Below are positions 9,567-22,139 of a stretch of 37,723 nucleotides of DNA, one piece after another. Within the stretch, counting starts at the first letter, position 1. Every line of letters begins with the position of its first letter. Source of the DNA: Thermoplasmatota archaeon (GTDB taxonomy: Archaea; Thermoplasmatota; E2; DHVEG-1); the NCBI GenBank assembly GCA_016936135.1, contig JAFGPP010000089.1:1-37723 (forward strand). Reading direction: 5' to 3'. Made by a program: the position numbers and the translations under genes. Under the pieces are notes generated by a model. It was given only the letters and a program-made list of their open reading frames with translations. It did no database searches and was not told the origin of the DNA.

Positions 9567-11440
9567 TTCCTGACCCCCTTTTTATGAATTGCATCAAATG
9601 GACAAACCTCTGTGCAATTGCCACATCCGTTACATTGCTGATCGTCAATGTGAATACTTCCATCCTCAGCATAGTAAAAAGAGGGGCATCCAAATCGGGA
9701 TATACAAATCTTACATTGCCTACATTTTTCTTGATCTATCTCATAGACATAAATGTCCTCGCCACGTTTTCCTTTGTCCCTATTTTCCAATAAAATACAA
9801 GGTGATTTACTTACAACCACTGCAGGACCTTTAAATTCTAGTGCCCTTTTGAAAGCTTCAGTTGTCTCCTTAATTTTATTCGGATCTACTACTTCTATGT
9901 GTTCAACTCCACAGCCTTTTACAACCTCTTCTACAATAATTTTCTTTGCTGGACGTCCCATTCCATCTAATTCTGTACCTGGGTGAGGCTGATGTCCTGT
10001 CATCGCTGTGGTTCTATTGTCAAGAACTGTAATCACAACATCATGATTATGGTGAACGGCATCAATAATTGGCGGGATTCCAGAGTGGAAAAATGTTGAA
10101 TCCCCCATAAAAGAAATTACTTTTTGATCAGTAGCAACTGCTAATCCGCACGCTGTTCCCGCATTAGAGCCCATACAAAGAAGTAAGTCTGCCATCTCCA
10201 GCGGCTTTTCTCTCCCCAGTGTATAACAGCCTATATCGGTTGGATAAACAACGCCTTTTGGTTGCGCTTTTTTTGCTGCATAGTATGTAGCCCTATGTGG
10301 ACATCCAGGGCACAAGGCAGGTGGTCTGTTGGGAAGAGAAAGAATTGGTTTAGAAGGTTTTTTGATAGGATTTTTTAACTCAAAGATCTTGGTAAGCGCC
10401 TGGATAACGATATCTGGATTGTATTCAAATAATCTTGAAAAGTGCCCCGTGGATTTACCGTAAATTTCAACTTTACAACCAATTTCAAAAATCAATGCTT
10501 TAAATTGATTTTCAAGAATTGGTTCAAGTTCTTCAACTACTATTATTTTTTTACATAATGAAAGAAACTCTTTGCACATTTTCTTTGGCAAAGGGTGTGT
10601 CATACCCAGTTTTAAAATTCTAACGTTTAAATTAAGATCATCAACAGCTTCTCTAACATAATTAAACGCAACACCAGAGGCAACAATACCCCAATCTTTG
10701 GGTTTTCCCACCTCTATAATTTCATTAAATTCTGATTTTTCAGATATTTTTTCAGCTTTTTCTAGCATTTTCAAAAGTTCAGGATGTCTAATACGGGCAA
10801 TGGCAGGAGTTGTCACAAGCATTGGACTTTTTTCAAAATGGCCTTTTTCTCTAGGTTTTAACGGTTTTTTAAGTTTGACAGCTCCTCTGGCATGATTTAA
10901 TCTCGTAGTTGTTCTTAATAAGATAGGCGAGTGAAGTTCCTCTGAGATTTCAAAAGCTTTTCTGGTCATCTCTTTTGCTTCTTGTGGAGTTGTTGGTTCA
11001 AGCATGGGGGAGCCAGAAAATAAAGCAAAATATCGGTTATCCTGTTCATTTTGAGACGAATGGCATGAAGGGTCATCTGCTGTAACAATTACATGTCCGC
11101 CTCTGGTTCCAACATATAAATATGTCATAAATGCATCGCTTGCCACATTTAATCCCACATGTTTCATACATGTTAGCGATCTTAAACCAGAAAACGAAGC
11201 TGCTGCAGCAACTTCCAATGCAACCTTTTCGTTTGTAGAATACTCAAAATAATATGGTGGTTTTTTCGATTTTTTACTTAAATATTTGGCAATATAAGAG
11301 AAAGTATCAGCAATTTCTGATGATGGTGTGCCAGGGTAAGTTGTGGCAACATCCACTCCGGCCTCAAGAGCCCCTCTTGTAATTGCCTCATTTCCAAGTA
11401 AAAGTATTGTTTCATCAGGTTTTGATTCAATTATTTCCAC
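9563..11440 (-). CDS. iorA: Indolepyruvate:ferredoxin oxidoreductase subunit alpha
   Basis: LLGNEAITRGALEAGVDVATTYPGTPSSEI; TPP domain (ALCPGCPHRATYYAAKK, MGDSTFFHSGIPPIIDAVHHN); C-terminal two [4Fe-4S] ferredoxin motifs (CRQCKICISRFGCP, CNGCGNCTEVCPFDAI). Confidence 0.95.
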   Translation of the reverse strand: MEIIESKPDETILLLGNEAITRGALEAGVDVATTYPGTPSSEIADTFSYIAKYLSKKSKKPPYYFEYSTNEKVALEVAAAASFSGLRSLTCMKHVGLNVASDAFMTYLYVGTRGGHVIVTADDPSCHSSQNEQDNRYFALFSGSPMLEPTTPQEAKEMTRKAFEISEELHSPILLRTTTRLNHARGAVKLKKPLKPREKGHFEKSPMLVTTPAIARIRHPELLKMLEKAEKISEKSEFNEIIEVGKPKDWGIVASGVAFNYVREAVDDLNLNVRILKLGMTHPLPKKMCKEFLSLCKKIIVVEELEPILENQFKALIFEIGCKVEIYGKSTGHFSRLFEYNPDIVIQALTKIFELKNPIKKPSKPILSLPNRPPALCPGCPHRATYYAAKKAQPKGVVYPTDIGCYTLGREKPLEMADLLLCMGSNAGTACGLAVATDQKVISFMGDSTFFHSGIPPIIDAVHHNHDVVITVLDNRTTAMTGHQPHPGTELDGMGRPAKKIIVEEVVKGCGVEHIEVVDPNKIKETTEAFKRALEFKGPAVVVSKSPCILLENRDKGKRGEDIYVYEIDQEKCRQCKICISRFGCPSFYYAEDGSIHIDDQQCNGCGNCTEVCPFDAIHKKGVRK

Positions 11441-11534
11441 AATATTCCCCCTATTTTATCAAATACAATAGGTAGTACAATCTTGGAAAATTAGGGATAG
11501 CATATAAATCTAACTAATTAATTGTCTAAATATT

Positions 11535-12887
11535 ATGAAGAAGAGAATTGCTTTAACAATAGCTGGATCCGATCCCTCTGGAGGGGCAGGAGTTCAAGCC
11601 GATATCAAATCATTTAATGCTGTTGGAGTACATGGATTGTCTGTAATCACTTGTTTGACCGTACAGAATACAAAAAGAGTGGTAAAAATTATCAGTATTT
11701 CCCCAAAAGAAATCAGTCAGCAAATTGATGTTTTATTGGAAGATGTAAAACCTGATATTGTTAAAACCGGAATGTTATATGAAAAAAATATTGTATCTAT
11801 AGTTTCAGATAGGATATCTCAAAATGATCTAAGAGTCGTTGTAGACCCTGTTATGGTGGCAACTAGTGGAGATAGTTTATCTAAAAGTGATTTTGTTGAT
11901 GCAATTAAAAATAAATTAATACCAATTACTTTCATATTAACTCCAAATATTATGGAGGCAGAGGTTTTAACAGATCTAAAACTAAGTACGTTAGAGAGTA
12001 TAAAAAAATCTTGTAAGGATTTATATGATTTAGGTGCGAAAAATGTCTTAATAAAAGGAGGACATCTTAAAGGCCCGATGGTTAAAGATGTTTTTTTTGA
12101 TGGTAGTAAATTTAATGTTTTATCCTTGCCAAGAATTGATGAAAAAAAAGCACACGGCTCTGGTTGTACGCTATCCGCAGTTATCGCAGGTTTAATTGCA
12201 AAAGGAATTACTCCATTAGATGCCGTAAATAATGCCAAATATATTATTTGGAATATGATTAATCAAGGTTACATTATTGGTAAAGGTTCCGATGTTTTAG
12301 ACCATTCTGTTATAAACGTATGCGATGTGCCTTTAAGTTTTCCATCCAACACTCGATTTTCTATCTGGAGAGAATTGAAAGATGCAATTGACGAGCTATT
12401 GAATTTTCTACCTTTGAATCTAATACCTGAGGTTGGCATTAATTTTGGTTATGCTTTAAAGGATGCCAAATCCACCAGGGATGTTTGTGCAATTAATGGA
12501 AGAATAGTAAAAACACTTTATCATCCAGCAAGAATTGGAGAAATTGACTTTGGTGCTTCAAAACATATTGCCTCTATAATTCTTGCTGCAATGAAATACT
12601 ATCCAAATACTAGATGCGCAATGAATATCAAATTTTCAAAAGAGACAATTGAAAATTTTAAGAAAATAAATTTATCCATAGGTAATTTTGATAGAACAGA
12701 TGAACCTAAGGATGTAAAATCGACAATGGAGTGGGGCACAGGAAAGGCAATTTCTAAATTGAATTATGTTCCCGACATAATCTATGATGAGGGGGGTTTG
12801 GGTAAGGAGCCGATGATAAGAATTCTTGGTAAAGATCCAAATGACGTTATTGGTAAAGCTCATAGTTTATTAAAATCTAGAATCTAA
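11535..12887 (+). CDS. thiDN: Bifunctional HMP(-P) kinase / thiamine-phosphate synthase (ThiD-ThiN fusion)
   Basis: ThiD: IAGSDPSGGAGVQADIKSFNAVGVHG, AHGSGCTLSAVIAGLIAKG. ThiN: PEVGINFGYALKDAKSTRDVCAINGRIVK...EWGTGKAISKLNYVPDIIYDEGGLGKEPMIRILGKDP. Confidence 0.94.
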   Translation: MKKRIALTIAGSDPSGGAGVQADIKSFNAVGVHGLSVITCLTVQNTKRVVKIISISPKEISQQIDVLLEDVKPDIVKTGMLYEKNIVSIVSDRISQNDLRVVVDPVMVATSGDSLSKSDFVDAIKNKLIPITFILTPNIMEAEVLTDLKLSTLESIKKSCKDLYDLGAKNVLIKGGHLKGPMVKDVFFDGSKFNVLSLPRIDEKKAHGSGCTLSAVIAGLIAKGITPLDAVNNAKYIIWNMINQGYIIGKGSDVLDHSVINVCDVPLSFPSNTRFSIWRELKDAIDELLNFLPLNLIPEVGINFGYALKDAKSTRDVCAINGRIVKTLYHPARIGEIDFGASKHIASIILAAMKYYPNTRCAMNIKFSKETIENFKKINLSIGNFDRTDEPKDVKSTMEWGTGKAISKLNYVPDIIYDEGGLGKEPMIRILGKDPNDVIGKAHSLLKSRI

Positions 12888-12930
12888 AATTACAAAAAAA
12901 TTTTTCATAAAAATCTCCTTAATTTGCATA

Positions 12931-12945
12931 GAAAGGTTTATAAAT
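12931..12945 (+). promoter_or_regulatory. Archaeal BRE/TATA promoter of alba
   Basis: GAAAGG-TTTATAAAT about 60 nt before the alba ATG; the leader contains the strong SD GGGAGGAG (12989-12996). Confidence 0.65.
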
Positions 12946-13003
12946 AGTAGAATTGTTGATAGGGGACAACACCTGACAATGAACTAACAGGGAGGAGAGT
13001 AAT

Positions 13004-13294
13004 ATGGCCGAAAAAGGAACCGCAGATGAAAACACAATATATGTAGGAAACAAACCCCCAATGAGCTATGTGCTTGCAGTCGTAACACAGTTCAATGGTG
13101 GATCTGACGAAGTAATAATCAAGGCAAGAGGTAGAGCAATTAGCAGAGCAGTAGATACAGCAGAAATAACAAGAAATAGATTTGTAACAAATGCGAAAGT
13201 AAAAGAGATAAAAATTGGAACAGAAGGAATTACAAACGAAGAAGGAAAAAGTTCAAACGTTTCTTCGATTGAGATAACGTTATCAACCAAATAA
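13004..13294 (+). CDS. albA: Alba family DNA/RNA-binding protein
   Basis: [51 protein letters not shown] is the diagnostic Alba sequence. Confidence 0.97.
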   Translation: MAEKGTADENTIYVGNKPPMSYVLAVVTQFNGGSDEVIIKARGRAISRAVDTAEITRNRFVTNAKVKEIKIGTEGITNEEGKSSNVSSIEITLSTK

Positions 13295-13356
13295 TCAGGT
13301 AACCACGTTATCAAGACTTTGTAGCCTTTGTAGTTCATTAAAGGAATTTGGGTTAA

Positions 13357-13390
13357 GGATTGTTCATCAATCCACTTTTTATTTTTTTAT
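13357..13390 (+). terminator. Stem-loop plus T-tract downstream of alba
   Basis: GGATTG-TTCAT-CAATCC (6-bp stem) followed by ACTTTTTATTTTTTTAT. Confidence 0.5.
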
Positions 13391-13495
13391 TAAAATACGT
13401 TGATACAATAATTCACCAGGTATTAATTTTTTGATTTTTCTCGAAACAAAAATCATTTAAACTATGATTCGTATGCATGTTCCCCATTGATAAAC

Positions 13496-15136
13496 ATGGT
13501 TAATTATATTATTGTCACTGGGGGTGTTGTTTCTGGATTGGGTAAGGGTATAACAACCGCTTCAGTTGGTAAAATTTTACAGTTACATGGATACAAAGTC
13601 ACAGCGATAAAAATTGATCCTTACATAAACTGCGATGCTGGCACGCTGAGGCCTACCGAACATGGGGAGGTATGGGTAACTGAAGATGGAGGCGAAATTG
13701 ACCAAGATCTGGGCCATTATGAACGGTTTCTTGACATAAATATTCCAAAATGTCATAACATTACCACAGGCCAGGTTTACGGTGCAGTTATTGAAAAAGA
13801 AAGAAATGGCAAGTATTTAGGCAAAACAGTACAGCCAATTCCTCATGTTACAGATGAAATAAAAAGAAGAATAAGAAAGCCTTCAACAGAGGGGAAATTT
13901 GATTTTGTTATTGTTGAAATCGGTGGCACCGTTGGCGATTATGAAAATGTCCTCTTTCTTGAGGCTGTACGTCAGATGAAGCTTGAAGGAGATAAAGTCA
14001 TTTATGTGCATGTTACATATGTTCCAGTTTTAGACTCACTTGGTGAAGCTAAAACAAAACCGACCCAGCACTCAGTAAAAAGATTAAGAGAAACTGGAAT
14101 TCAACCAGATTTCATTGTTACACGCACAAAAGAGCCCTTAGATTTTGTACGAAGGGAAAAAATTGCTATGTTTTGTAATATTCATGAGGAGGATGTAATT
14201 TCTGATTCAGATGTTGATAATGTGTACAAAGTCACTCTGCTGTTTGAGGAACAAAACTTCTGTAAAAAGATACTTAATAAGCTTAATTTAAGAAAAGATC
14301 ATAATGAATTAAAAAAATGGAAAATGTTTCTCAAAAAAATAAGTAATCTTGAGCAATCTGTTAAAATTGGTATTGTGGGTAAATATTTTGATATTGGTAC
14401 CTCTCAGCTATCTGATTCCTATATTTCAGTCATCGAGGCGGTTAGACATGCTGCCTGGAATAATAATTTGAAGTCGGAGATACGTTGGATAGATTCAAAA
14501 ACATTTGAGAAAAACCCCAGAGATCTTGCCCTTCTTGAGGGAATTGATGGCATTATCGTTCCTGGCGGTTTTGGTTTGTCAGGAATTCAGGGAAAAATTG
14601 ATACCGTGAAATATGCAAGAGAGCACAATATCCCATACTTGGGGTTATGCCTAGGTATGCAACTGGCAGTGGTTGAATTTGCCCGTAATGTCTGTAACAT
14701 TAAAGAAGCAAATTCTCGCGAGATAGAAAAAAAACCTGTTGAACCTGTTATTGATTTCATTCCTGAGCAGGCAAAAATTATTTTTGAATCAAGATATGGT
14801 GCCTCTATGCGTCTTGGCTCATATCCTGCAATTCTAAAAAAAGGTTCTGTTGTACAAATGTTATATGGTAAAACAAAGGTGTCAGAGCGTCATAGGCATC
14901 GCTACGAAGTAAACCCGGATTATATTTCTATCCTCGAGAAAAACGGGATGGTTTTTTCAGGAAAGTCACCTGATGGCATATTAATGGAGTTTCTAGAACT
15001 TCCCAATCACCCATTTTTTGTAGCAACCCAATCACACCCTGAATTCAAATCAAGACCAATGAAACCCGCACCTTTGTTTAACGGTTTAATCAGGGCTGCC
15101 ATTAAGAAACAAGAGCTCATACGCTGTTCAGTGTAA
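13496..15136 (+). CDS. pyrG: CTP synthase
   Basis: MVNYIIVTGGVVSGLGKGITTASVGKILQLHGYKVTAIKIDPYINCDAGTLRPTEHGEVWVTEDGGEIDQDLGHYERF; glutaminase motif GLCLGMQLAVVEF. Confidence 0.97.
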   Translation: MVNYIIVTGGVVSGLGKGITTASVGKILQLHGYKVTAIKIDPYINCDAGTLRPTEHGEVWVTEDGGEIDQDLGHYERFLDINIPKCHNITTGQVYGAVIEKERNGKYLGKTVQPIPHVTDEIKRRIRKPSTEGKFDFVIVEIGGTVGDYENVLFLEAVRQMKLEGDKVIYVHVTYVPVLDSLGEAKTKPTQHSVKRLRETGIQPDFIVTRTKEPLDFVRREKIAMFCNIHEEDVISDSDVDNVYKVTLLFEEQNFCKKILNKLNLRKDHNELKKWKMFLKKISNLEQSVKIGIVGKYFDIGTSQLSDSYISVIEAVRHAAWNNNLKSEIRWIDSKTFEKNPRDLALLEGIDGIIVPGGFGLSGIQGKIDTVKYAREHNIPYLGLCLGMQLAVVEFARNVCNIKEANSREIEKKPVEPVIDFIPEQAKIIFESRYGASMRLGSYPAILKKGSVVQMLYGKTKVSERHRHRYEVNPDYISILEKNGMVFSGKSPDGILMEFLELPNHPFFVATQSHPEFKSRPMKPAPLFNGLIRAAIKKQELIRCSV

Positions 15137-15183
15137 TTTAATTAACTCAATGCAAAATTCATCTTTTTATAAATAATTAAAAA

Positions 15184-17399
<2,216 letters not shown>

Positions 17400-17480
17400 A
17401 CAAAAACTTACCTTAATCTTCTGAGGAACCATGTATCTAAAGTATTTATTAATATATTTTTTGAAAGAGAGATTTGTGTT

Positions 17481-20400
17481 TTATTTAACCTTTTGTTTTT
17501 CTGGTTTAATAATAACTGCATGTCCCAATCTACCATCTAGTTTAACAATTAGGGGAGAAGATAGACGAACGTGACTAACGAATCTACTTTTTTCTTTCAA
17601 AGTCTGTTTTTCAAGCCATGACCAATCTACATTACTTTCATTGGAATGCAATGGTATGTCTATATATCCTATACCTTTGCTTATCATATTCTGGAAGAAA
17701 TGAGTTCCTTGTGATGGCCTAATGTTGAAATTTTCTAATGCAGTCTCTACTATGACCCTCACACCAGAAATATGGCCCCAGCGAACAGGCACCCCTAACC
17801 ATCTATCTTGAGTTCCCCACCGCCCAGGTCCAATTAAAAGATAAGGAGACGAAGATGAGACTAATTTTTTGTTTATTGCTCCAATTTCTTCTGCCATCTC
17901 AACAGTTTTTGATGAATCAAAACCCTCAGAAGGTATGTAAACAATATCATATATACTATCTATCAACCCATTCCCTAAAGCCCTATCAGACCGTATAAAT
18001 ATTTGTTCTTGTTTTATTTTGTCCCAGTCAATATCATATTTTTCTTGCGATATGACAAATGGACGTATCTGTAAGATGGCAAATGTTGGCGGTTTTTTAT
18101 TTTCAGGATCGATATTTACTGCAAACTCAAATTCGACGGGACAACCCATTCCTTTTTGACCAATAGTTAAAATATCTTGAAGAATCGGAGCTAGAGGAAA
18201 AGCATCATATTTTAAAATACCAGCAAAGGTAATTATTGGAAAACCATCGGAGGACAAACCATCTCTAATCATTCCATCGTTTCTATCATAAGTGCTGGCA
18301 ACAAGATCAAGCGAACCATCCTTTAATATCTCTTTTATTGTCAGTTTTTTACAAGTATCAATCTGTGGCTCATTCAAATCTATATATTTATTTAATAAGT
18401 CTAAAAAATATAGTTCACGTTGTGAATTCTCAAGGGCGGATTCTGGTGTAGAAAAATCTGGATTAACATCAGGATAACGTGGTGAAAATCTAAAAACTTT
18501 CTCCCCACCCACAACTATTTTACCAAAACCAACAGCTATATTTGCTATTCCATCTTCAGAAGTCTGATGAGACACTGGATAGAAATTATAGGATTTTGCT
18601 ATCCCAGATAAAGTCGGATAAAATCTTCCATTGTATTTTTGTCCTACGAGTTCCTGGATTACTATAGCCATTTTCTCTTCTTCAATTTTTAATGACAAGG
18701 ATTCAGAGTAGACTCTTGGTTCCTTGAAAAAAACTGATGCATAAATAAGTTTTATAGCATGACATAGCTGCTGCAATCTTATATTATCATCTTCGTGATT
18801 ATTTGGTAATAGGTAAGTGTTATACATACCTGCAAAAGGATGGTTTTGGTAATCCTCAAGAAGACTAGACGACCTTACTGCCAAGGGTGTTTTGAAATGT
18901 TGTAATGTAACCGCAAGATTTTGTTTCAATTCATCACATATTTCACATTTGAGAAACTCTTTTGCAATTTCTTCATCTGAAAGTTGTTCATTTTTAAAAA
19001 ATTTATAGAGATTATTATCATTAACAAATCTATCAAACTCAAGTGTGCCAATCACAACCGAATTTGGAACTTTTACTATCGTATTTTTGTATTTTTCATC
19101 TAGCTTATATCTTGCAATAAGAGCTCGCATAAAAGCAAGACCTCGTCCTTTACCTCCAAGGGAATCTCCCCTAAGTCGAGTAAAAGAGGAATCGAATTCG
19201 AATTTTTGTCCTTCAAAATCAGTAATAATGCCCCTTTGTTTATTTCTGCGAGCATTGTTGAATACATTTATCAGATGCTCTCTCACTTCATTAAGATCTG
19301 AAAAATCTGATACTTTTTTTGGACGTAGCTCATTGGCAAGATTAAATTCGCATCTGGCCATAAGCCAGTTAGAAAAATGATTTCTCTGTGAATGATATAC
19401 AATTGATTCAAGTGGAACTTTTTGCAATACCTCCTCGAATTCTTTCATGTTTGATGCACGTGCTATTTCAGTTGTTTGAACGTGTTTATTTTCTAATTTT
19501 ATATCTTGTAAACTCTTTTTAAATTGTTTTTCAGATTTAGGTAAAAAAAATACAAAGTCCCCAAATCCAAGTTTATTTAATAGAAAATGCTGAAAATCTT
19601 GTACAAGTGTTGGTGAATTTTTGTTCAAAAAATAAGCGTCTAATTCATCGGCTTTTGTCTGATTTTTAATTTCTGAAGACTGCATGAGTAAAGGCAAATG
19701 TGGATGATTGTTACGAATCATTTGTAAAAACTCATGACCTGCTACTGGATTTACTTGCCCATTTTGTTTGAATGAAACATCAGAAAGTACACCTAAGATG
19801 AATTCTTTGTATTTTTTATAATAGTAATATGCTTCCTCATATGTTTCTGCGAGTAATATTTTTGGTCTAGCTCTCCTTCGCAAAAGTCGTTGCATCTCAT
19901 TTAAATCATCAGAAAGAGAGCGTCTTGTTTGTTGTACTACTTCAGTTAAAAGAATTGGGAGAAGTCTGGAATAATAATAGATTGAGTCCTCCACCATGAT
20001 AAGAACTCGAACATTTCCATTTACAGTATCATATTTTACATTAATACTGTCTTCAACATACTTTATAATAGCAAGAAAAATCGTTGGGTCTCCAGTCCAA
20101 GCAAAGATTTTATCTATACCACAAGCAGCAATATTTTCCTCCTCGAAAAGATTTATATCTGCTCTATCTGTTGCTAAAAGAATGACCGGTAAGTCTGGAT
20201 GAATTTTTTTAATTTTTTTGCCAAATTGAAAAGGATCCATTCCAATGTTTTTAGCCATTGTTATAACTAAGTCATATCTGCGTACCTGCAATTTCGATAA
20301 TGCCTTTTCTCCAGAGGAAACGCGTGTTACTCTTGGTGGTGAACTAAGTAAAAGGTGTTGATATTCTCCTATGACTAATTCAGCAATGAGCCCTTCCTCT

Positions 20401-20555
20401 TCAATAATAAAAGCATCATATAAACTTGATACAATAAGAATTTCTTTTACCCTATAGGGCATAAGAGAGTGATAGATTTGACTACGAAGTTCATATGTTT
20501 CTTCGAAATCCTCTTGAATTCTCAAACTATGAGAACCACTGTTACTTGACTTCAT
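17481..20555 (-). CDS. PEP-synthase/PPDK N-terminal (ATP-grasp) domain protein with two receiver-like domains
   Basis: 1024 aa. Receiver-like folds near KEILIVSS...YDLVITMAKNIGMD and VRVLIMVED...GVLSDVSF. PPDK-N-like core LRGDSLGGKGRGLAFMRAL, LAVRSSSLLEDYQNHPFAGMYNTYL. Novel-looking C-terminal PYLLIGPGRWGTQDRWLGVPVRWGHISG. Confidence 0.85.
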   Translation of the reverse strand: MKSSNSGSHSLRIQEDFEETYELRSQIYHSLMPYRVKEILIVSSLYDAFIIEEEGLIAELVIGEYQHLLLSSPPRVTRVSSGEKALSKLQVRRYDLVITMAKNIGMDPFQFGKKIKKIHPDLPVILLATDRADINLFEEENIAACGIDKIFAWTGDPTIFLAIIKYVEDSINVKYDTVNGNVRVLIMVEDSIYYYSRLLPILLTEVVQQTRRSLSDDLNEMQRLLRRRARPKILLAETYEEAYYYYKKYKEFILGVLSDVSFKQNGQVNPVAGHEFLQMIRNNHPHLPLLMQSSEIKNQTKADELDAYFLNKNSPTLVQDFQHFLLNKLGFGDFVFFLPKSEKQFKKSLQDIKLENKHVQTTEIARASNMKEFEEVLQKVPLESIVYHSQRNHFSNWLMARCEFNLANELRPKKVSDFSDLNEVREHLINVFNNARRNKQRGIITDFEGQKFEFDSSFTRLRGDSLGGKGRGLAFMRALIARYKLDEKYKNTIVKVPNSVVIGTLEFDRFVNDNNLYKFFKNEQLSDEEIAKEFLKCEICDELKQNLAVTLQHFKTPLAVRSSSLLEDYQNHPFAGMYNTYLLPNNHEDDNIRLQQLCHAIKLIYASVFFKEPRVYSESLSLKIEEEKMAIVIQELVGQKYNGRFYPTLSGIAKSYNFYPVSHQTSEDGIANIAVGFGKIVVGGEKVFRFSPRYPDVNPDFSTPESALENSQRELYFLDLLNKYIDLNEPQIDTCKKLTIKEILKDGSLDLVASTYDRNDGMIRDGLSSDGFPIITFAGILKYDAFPLAPILQDILTIGQKGMGCPVEFEFAVNIDPENKKPPTFAILQIRPFVISQEKYDIDWDKIKQEQIFIRSDRALGNGLIDSIYDIVYIPSEGFDSSKTVEMAEEIGAINKKLVSSSSPYLLIGPGRWGTQDRWLGVPVRWGHISGVRVIVETALENFNIRPSQGTHFFQNMISKGIGYIDIPLHSNESNVDWSWLEKQTLKEKSRFVSHVRLSSPLIVKLDGRLGHAVIIKPEKQKVK

Positions 20556-20664
20556 ACTAACACTACTTTTATTAAAATTGATTTGCTATCAAACAACCAA
20601 GCCATTATAATTTTTTTTCCTATTACGTGTTAAACAATAAAAATATAAAAAGGGAGAGGTGGAA

Positions 20665-22002
20665 TTAAACTATACCTTGATCTAGCATAGCATCAGCGAC
20701 TTTAACAAAACCCGCTATATTTGCACCTTTTATGTAATCAATTTTTTCTTTTTGCACAAGTCCATATTTTACACAAGAATCATGTATGGTCTTCATAATG
20801 TGATGGAGTTGTTTGTCAATCTCTTCAGAGGTCCAACTGATTCTCATGCTATTCTGCGTCATTTCCAAACCAGAAACAGCTACGCCACCTGCATTTACTG
20901 CTTTACCTGGTGCAAAAAGTATTTTTTCTGTTGCAAGTTTTGCAGCACTAGCTGTACAACCCATATTGGAAACCTCTGCGATTAACATGCATCCCTTTTT
21001 AATCAAATTTTTTACATCGTTTTCATCCATTTCATTTTGTGTAGCACAAGGCATTGCTATATCACATTTTACTTCCCAGGGTCTTTTACCAGAGTAAAAA
21101 GGCACTTTATATTTCTTCGCGTAATCTTCAACACGATCATTATTTGATGCGCGCATTTCAAGTAAATAATCGATTTTTTCTCCTTTTACACCATCTTTGT
21201 CATAAATATATCCGTCAGGGCCGGATAATGTCACAACTTTTGCGCCTAGTTGATTGAGTTTTAACGCCGCGCCCCAAGCAACATTGCCGAAACCAGAAAG
21301 TGTGACAATTTTTCCCTTTAATGTTTCATTTTTGTTTTCTAGCATCTCTTGAACAAAATACACTGCACCATAACCTGTGGCCTCTGGTCGAATGAGACTT
21401 CCCCCCCAATTAATTCCCTTACCAGTTAAAACACCCGTAAACTCATTTCTTAGTTTCTTGTACATGCCAAAAAGATAACCAATTTCTCGTCCGCCTACAC
21501 CAATATCTCCTGCTGGAACATCAGTATTTGGACCAACATGTCGGAACAGTTCCATCATAAAGGATTGACAAAATCTCATTATCTCCATATCTGATTTTCC
21601 TCGAGCGTTAAAATCTGATCCGCCCTTTCCACCGCCCATAGGTAGACCAGTTAAACTATTTTTAAAAATCTGTTCAAATCCTAAGAATTTAAGAATACTT
21701 AACGTTACACTTGGATGGAACCTAAGCCCGCCCTTATATGGGCCTATTGCACTATTGAATTCAACACGATAACCACGATTTACCTGAATTTCTCCTTTGT
21801 CATCTACCCACGGGACCCGAAACATTATTGTACGTTCTGGTTCTACAATGCGTTCCAATATCTTTGCCTTTTTGTATTTAGGGTTTTTCTCTATATAAGG
21901 CATGATGCTTTCGACAACCTCTTGCACTGCTTGATGAAATTCCTTTTCACCAGGATTTCTTTCGATGACTTTATCCATGAACGCTTTTACGGTTTCTTCC
22001 AT
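20665..22002 (-). CDS. gdhA: Glutamate dehydrogenase (hexameric type, about 445 aa)
   Basis: GYRVEFNSAIGPYKGGLRFHPSVTLSILKFLGFEQIFKNSLTGLPMGGGKGGSDFNARGKSD; VTLSGFGNVAWGAALKLNQLGAKVVTLSG. Confidence 0.97.
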   Translation of the reverse strand: MEETVKAFMDKVIERNPGEKEFHQAVQEVVESIMPYIEKNPKYKKAKILERIVEPERTIMFRVPWVDDKGEIQVNRGYRVEFNSAIGPYKGGLRFHPSVTLSILKFLGFEQIFKNSLTGLPMGGGKGGSDFNARGKSDMEIMRFCQSFMMELFRHVGPNTDVPAGDIGVGGREIGYLFGMYKKLRNEFTGVLTGKGINWGGSLIRPEATGYGAVYFVQEMLENKNETLKGKIVTLSGFGNVAWGAALKLNQLGAKVVTLSGPDGYIYDKDGVKGEKIDYLLEMRASNNDRVEDYAKKYKVPFYSGKRPWEVKCDIAMPCATQNEMDENDVKNLIKKGCMLIAEVSNMGCTASAAKLATEKILFAPGKAVNAGGVAVSGLEMTQNSMRISWTSEEIDKQLHHIMKTIHDSCVKYGLVQKEKIDYIKGANIAGFVKVADAMLDQGIV

Positions 22003-22011
22003 ATATTATTC

Positions 22012-22105
22012 CCCTGATATATTCGTGGTCCGTATCGTACTCCATTATTAAAACTTTAGTATTAATCAGGGTGGACACGCCTGTCAGATGATTATTTATA
22101 TAATT
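22012..22105. promoter_or_regulatory. Divergent gdhA/nuoE-like control region with inverted repeats
   Basis: CCCTGAT (22012-22018) and ATCAGGG (22065-22071) inverted arms; GACA-cgcc-TGTC (22074-22085) just upstream of the TATA-like ATTTATATAA, which drives the + strand gene. Confidence 0.4.
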
Positions 22106-22139
22106 TAGGAGATTTATCGTAAGTTATTAAAATATATTA

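Noticed and set aside
9502-9834. Overlapping ORFs on both strands around the iorA/iorB junction
   Set aside because: All lie within the well-supported iorA/iorB coding frames.
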